NCBI GenBank assembly: GCA_036351435.1
Contig: JAZBPA010000212.1
Span: forward strand, 1 to 60,783
Length of the DNA stretch: 60,783 nt
Source of the DNA: JAAUQA01 sp036351435
Lineage (GTDB): Bacteria; Pseudomonadota; Gammaproteobacteria; Competibacterales; Competibacteraceae
Reading direction: 5' to 3'
Numbering within the stretch: the first letter of the stretch is position 1; each line of letters begins with the position of its first letter. The translations under genes were made by a program, and so were the position numbers. The notes below the pieces were generated by a model that worked only from the letters and a program-made list of their open reading frames with translations, was not told where the DNA came from and did no database searches. Below, piece by piece: positions 60,657 through 60,783 of the stretch.

Positions 60657-60783
60657 GGTTCTTCGGGCGTAGGCTGCAGCATTTAACAAATGCTCGGTAC
60701 ACTAGATGCTGATGCCCAACCCCAACATTGAGACCCATATCCGCAAGTGGTAGGGCAGTTTTGAGTCTTTACGGTCAATAGCC

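Noticed and set aside
1..60783. tRNA, rRNA, CRISPR array, integrase, complete insertion sequence or prophage
   Set aside because: No cloverleaf-like, array-like or transposase-like pattern was recognised; remnants are noted separately.

Overview
This window comes from a gammaproteobacterium of roughly balanced base composition. The clearest taxonomic signals are the fused mreBCD-mrdA-rodA-mltB-rlpA-dacA-dat-ybeD-lipB-lipA cell-envelope operon, TamA/TamB, a PurB of the 456-residue gamma type, IspA/XseB, an L16 hydroxylase-like cupin, and an exosortase-A-associated gene pair. I cannot name the genus. No rRNA, tRNA, CRISPR array, complete insertion sequence or prophage was seen.

Layout. 1-1577: the tail of a small membrane protein, then a secreted glycerophosphodiester phosphodiesterase. 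1646-13424 (minus): a 12-gene cell-shape, peptidoglycan and lipoate operon read from mreB to lipA, ending at a 14-bp perfect hairpin. 13497-19275: a YchJ-like protein, a tandem-Cache histidine kinase with its sigma-54 response regulator, a HEPN-like orphan, and purB. 19354-24273 (minus): a light-sensing set made of a bacteriophytochrome kinase, a receiver-kinase hybrid and a single-domain receiver. 24588-27855: an L16 hydroxylase-like cupin, a GNAT, a conserved hypothetical protein, ispA and xseB. 28052-32879: rubrerythrin, a CCG-domain Fe-S protein, a DUF3501 protein, then a DUF255 thioredoxin-fold protein.

32950-37427 is an accessory and decayed stretch. It holds a Fic-like remnant, a small exported protein next to a class-3 lipase, and a site where a deletion seems to have joined two divergent genes, leaving a leaderless Spy/CpxP-like gene and an OmpR-type regulator without most of its receiver, followed by its sensor kinase. 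37467-43543 is tamA-tamB; this TamB carries an exact 93-residue internal repeat. 43572-45439 is a copper-delivery set (DUF2946, PCuAC, SCO) followed by a DsrE remnant. 45635-48369 has a small gene divergent from a GcvA-like LysR regulator, then an orphan PstS-like protein. 48762-57407 (minus) is a lipid-use cluster: FadL porin, exported lipase, FadN-type bifunctional enzyme and two thiolases. 57532-60656 has a glutaredoxin-like protein and the acyl-CoA ligase/PLP decarboxylase pair that normally accompanies exosortase A; the exosortase itself would lie beyond the right edge.

How the genes work together. The left operon builds and shapes the wall (MreBCD scaffold, PBP2/RodA synthase, MltB/RlpA/DacA trimming, Dat for D-amino acids) and ends with lipoate synthesis. 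The fad cluster would release, import and degrade fatty acids, but no acyl-CoA dehydrogenase or acyl-CoA synthetase of beta-oxidation is present here. The rubrerythrin trio looks like a peroxide or redox unit, and its promoter carries a perfect dyad between the -35 and -10 elements. Findings I would check first: the head-to-head deletion scar near 35560, the exported-protein/lipase pair at 33254-34949, the phytochrome set without a nearby heme oxygenase, the probable CTG start of rodA, and the TamB repeats.
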